Assembly (NCBI GenBank): GCA_017889745.1
Contig: JAGGAG010000163.1
Span: 1-5,472, forward strand
Origin: Gemmatimonadota bacterium
GTDB lineage: Bacteria > Gemmatimonadota > Gemmatimonadetes > Gemmatimonadales > GWC2-71-9
DNA: 5,472 nt
Direction: 5' to 3'
The position numbers were made by a program, and so were the translations under genes. Under the pieces are notes generated by a model. That model had not been told where the DNA came from. It was given only the letters and a program-made list of their open reading frames with translations, and made no database searches. This document shows positions 4,678 through 5,472 of the stretch, in pieces. Within the stretch, counting starts at the first letter, position 1. Every line of letters starts with the position of its first letter.

Positions 4678-5472
4678 CTACTGGGCGAAGTTCACCACCG
4701 TAAAGCGGCCGACCCTTCGGGCGTCGCCGGCTTCGATCATGTAGAAGTACACACCCGACGCGACGACCTGGTTGTTCCGGTTCCGGAGGTTCCACGCCTC
4801 CGAGCCGCTGTAGTCGGTCGAGTTGTGCTCGAGCATCTGCACCAGGATGCCGCTGGACGTGTAGATGCGGATGATTGCCTGGGTCGGCAGGTTCACGAAC
4901 TGGAGGATCTTCGATTCAGTCGTGGCCTCGTACCCGTTCGTCACGTAGTACGGATCAGGCACCGTGTGCACCTTGGTCAGGTCCAGGTTGGTCGACGCCA
5001 CCGTGCTGACGGGCGAGGTCACCGTGAACTTGACCTGCAGGCCCGGGATGCCCGGGGAGCGCACCTGGGGAATGAACGTGTACCCGGTGGGCGTGGTGCC
5101 CGCCGCCAGCGTTCCGGCGGCCGCGTTGCCTGCGGCGGCGCGCACGATGCCGGTGTAGGTACGCAGCGTCCACTTCGTTCCGGCCGGGGGCAGCGCGCCG
5201 CCCGTCAGCTGGAAGATGTAGCGCTCGCCGTTGACGTAGAGGCCGATCCCCTGGCCGGTTGCCACGGTCGGGTTGTAGGCCGTGGTCACCGGACGAACGG
5301 TGGCGGTGCTCACGTACCGAACGGTATCCGCCAGGTCGGCCGGGCCGAACGGCGCCCCGACGTCGTTGATCCACCACTCCGCGACATTCGGCGCGTAGTT
5401 GAAGTCGGCCCAGCTGACCACGCCGTCGCCGTCCGCGTCGGTCACGAAGCCCCACGACGCGGCCGCCTGGGT
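4678..5472 (-). CDS. Large exported protein with T9SS-like C-terminal domain (C-terminal part, cut by right edge)
   Basis: The frame is open from base 5472 to the TAG at 4678, giving the last 264 residues; the start lies outside the window. Near the beginning, residues 12-23, DADGDGVVSWAD, match a DxDxDGxxxxxD calcium-binding loop of EF-hand or dockerin type. A beta-rich region follows, including GERYIFQLTGGALPPAGTKW. The last 94 residues form a sorting-like domain: VPDPYYVTNGYE, then IIRIYTSSGILVQML, EAWNLRNRNNQVVASGVYFY and GRFTVVNFAQ. This layout (proline-rich start, IRIYxxxGxLV, then GVYxYxIE and a short closing strand) is shared by T9SS type A sorting domains and FlgD-like Ig modules; the two are hard to separate by eye. 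Type A domains direct proteins across the outer membrane and are removed at the surface. No cysteines are present. The PorV-family gene follows 66 bases downstream. Any catalytic or binding role must lie in the missing N-terminal part. Confidence 0.8.
   Translation of the reverse strand, partial: TQAAASWGFVTDADGDGVVSWADFNYAPNVAEWWINDVGAPFGPADLADTVRYVSTATVRPVTTAYNPTVATGQGIGLYVNGERYIFQLTGGALPPAGTKWTLRTYTGIVRAAAGNAAAGTLAAGTTPTGYTFIPQVRSPGIPGLQVKFTVTSPVSTVASTNLDLTKVHTVPDPYYVTNGYEATTESKILQFVNLPTQAIIRIYTSSGILVQMLEHNSTDYSGSEAWNLRNRNNQVVASGVYFYMIEAGDARRVGRFTVVNFAQ

Noticed and set aside
1..5472. CRISPR array, tRNA, rRNA, insertion sequence or attachment site
   Set aside because: No regularly spaced repeats, cloverleaf, transposase-like frame or terminal inverted repeats were found by eye on either strand.

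Overview
The window is high-GC bacterial DNA, dense in genes and rich in envelope proteins. The combination of a GWxTD-domain protein, a PorV/PorQ-family outer-membrane barrel, a surface protein with a type IX secretion (T9SS)-like C-terminal domain, and an Oar-like TonB-dependent receptor points to Gemmatimonadota or a relative in the Fibrobacteres-Chlorobi-Bacteroidetes neighbourhood. This is inferred from gene content and base composition; there is no rRNA or other marker here to prove it.

Layout, left to right. (1) 1-549, minus strand: N-terminal 183 codons of a TonB-dependent receptor with a carboxypeptidase-regulatory-like domain, running off the left edge. (2) 550-904: a 355-base divergent intergenic region with a clear hairpin flanked by a short direct repeat; no gene was recognised in it. 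(3) 905-1888, plus strand: ctaB, heme O synthase, complete and the only plus-strand gene. (4) 1907-3337, minus: a complete GWxTD-domain exported protein, convergent with ctaB across 18 bases. (5) 3338-3489: intergenic, with a strong 12-bp terminator hairpin serving the gene to its right. (6) 3490-4611, minus: a complete PorV/PorQ-family outer-membrane protein. (7) 4612-4677: a short spacer with a second stem-loop. (8) 4678-5472, minus: the C-terminal 264 residues of a large exported protein with a calcium-loop-like motif and a C-terminal sorting-like domain, running off the right edge.

How they may fit together. ctaB makes heme O for a heme-copper terminal oxidase, which suggests aerobic respiration. 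The three minus-strand genes on the right all encode cysteine-free, probably exported proteins. In T9SS bacteria, PorV carries cargo bearing a C-terminal domain across the outer membrane, so a CTD-type protein directly upstream of a PorV-family gene suggests a cargo and shuttle pair. That link is an inference. The strong terminator puts the GWxTD gene in a separate transcription unit. Nothing in the window can be called a wholly new system with confidence; the best lead is this cargo/PorV/GWxTD cluster.
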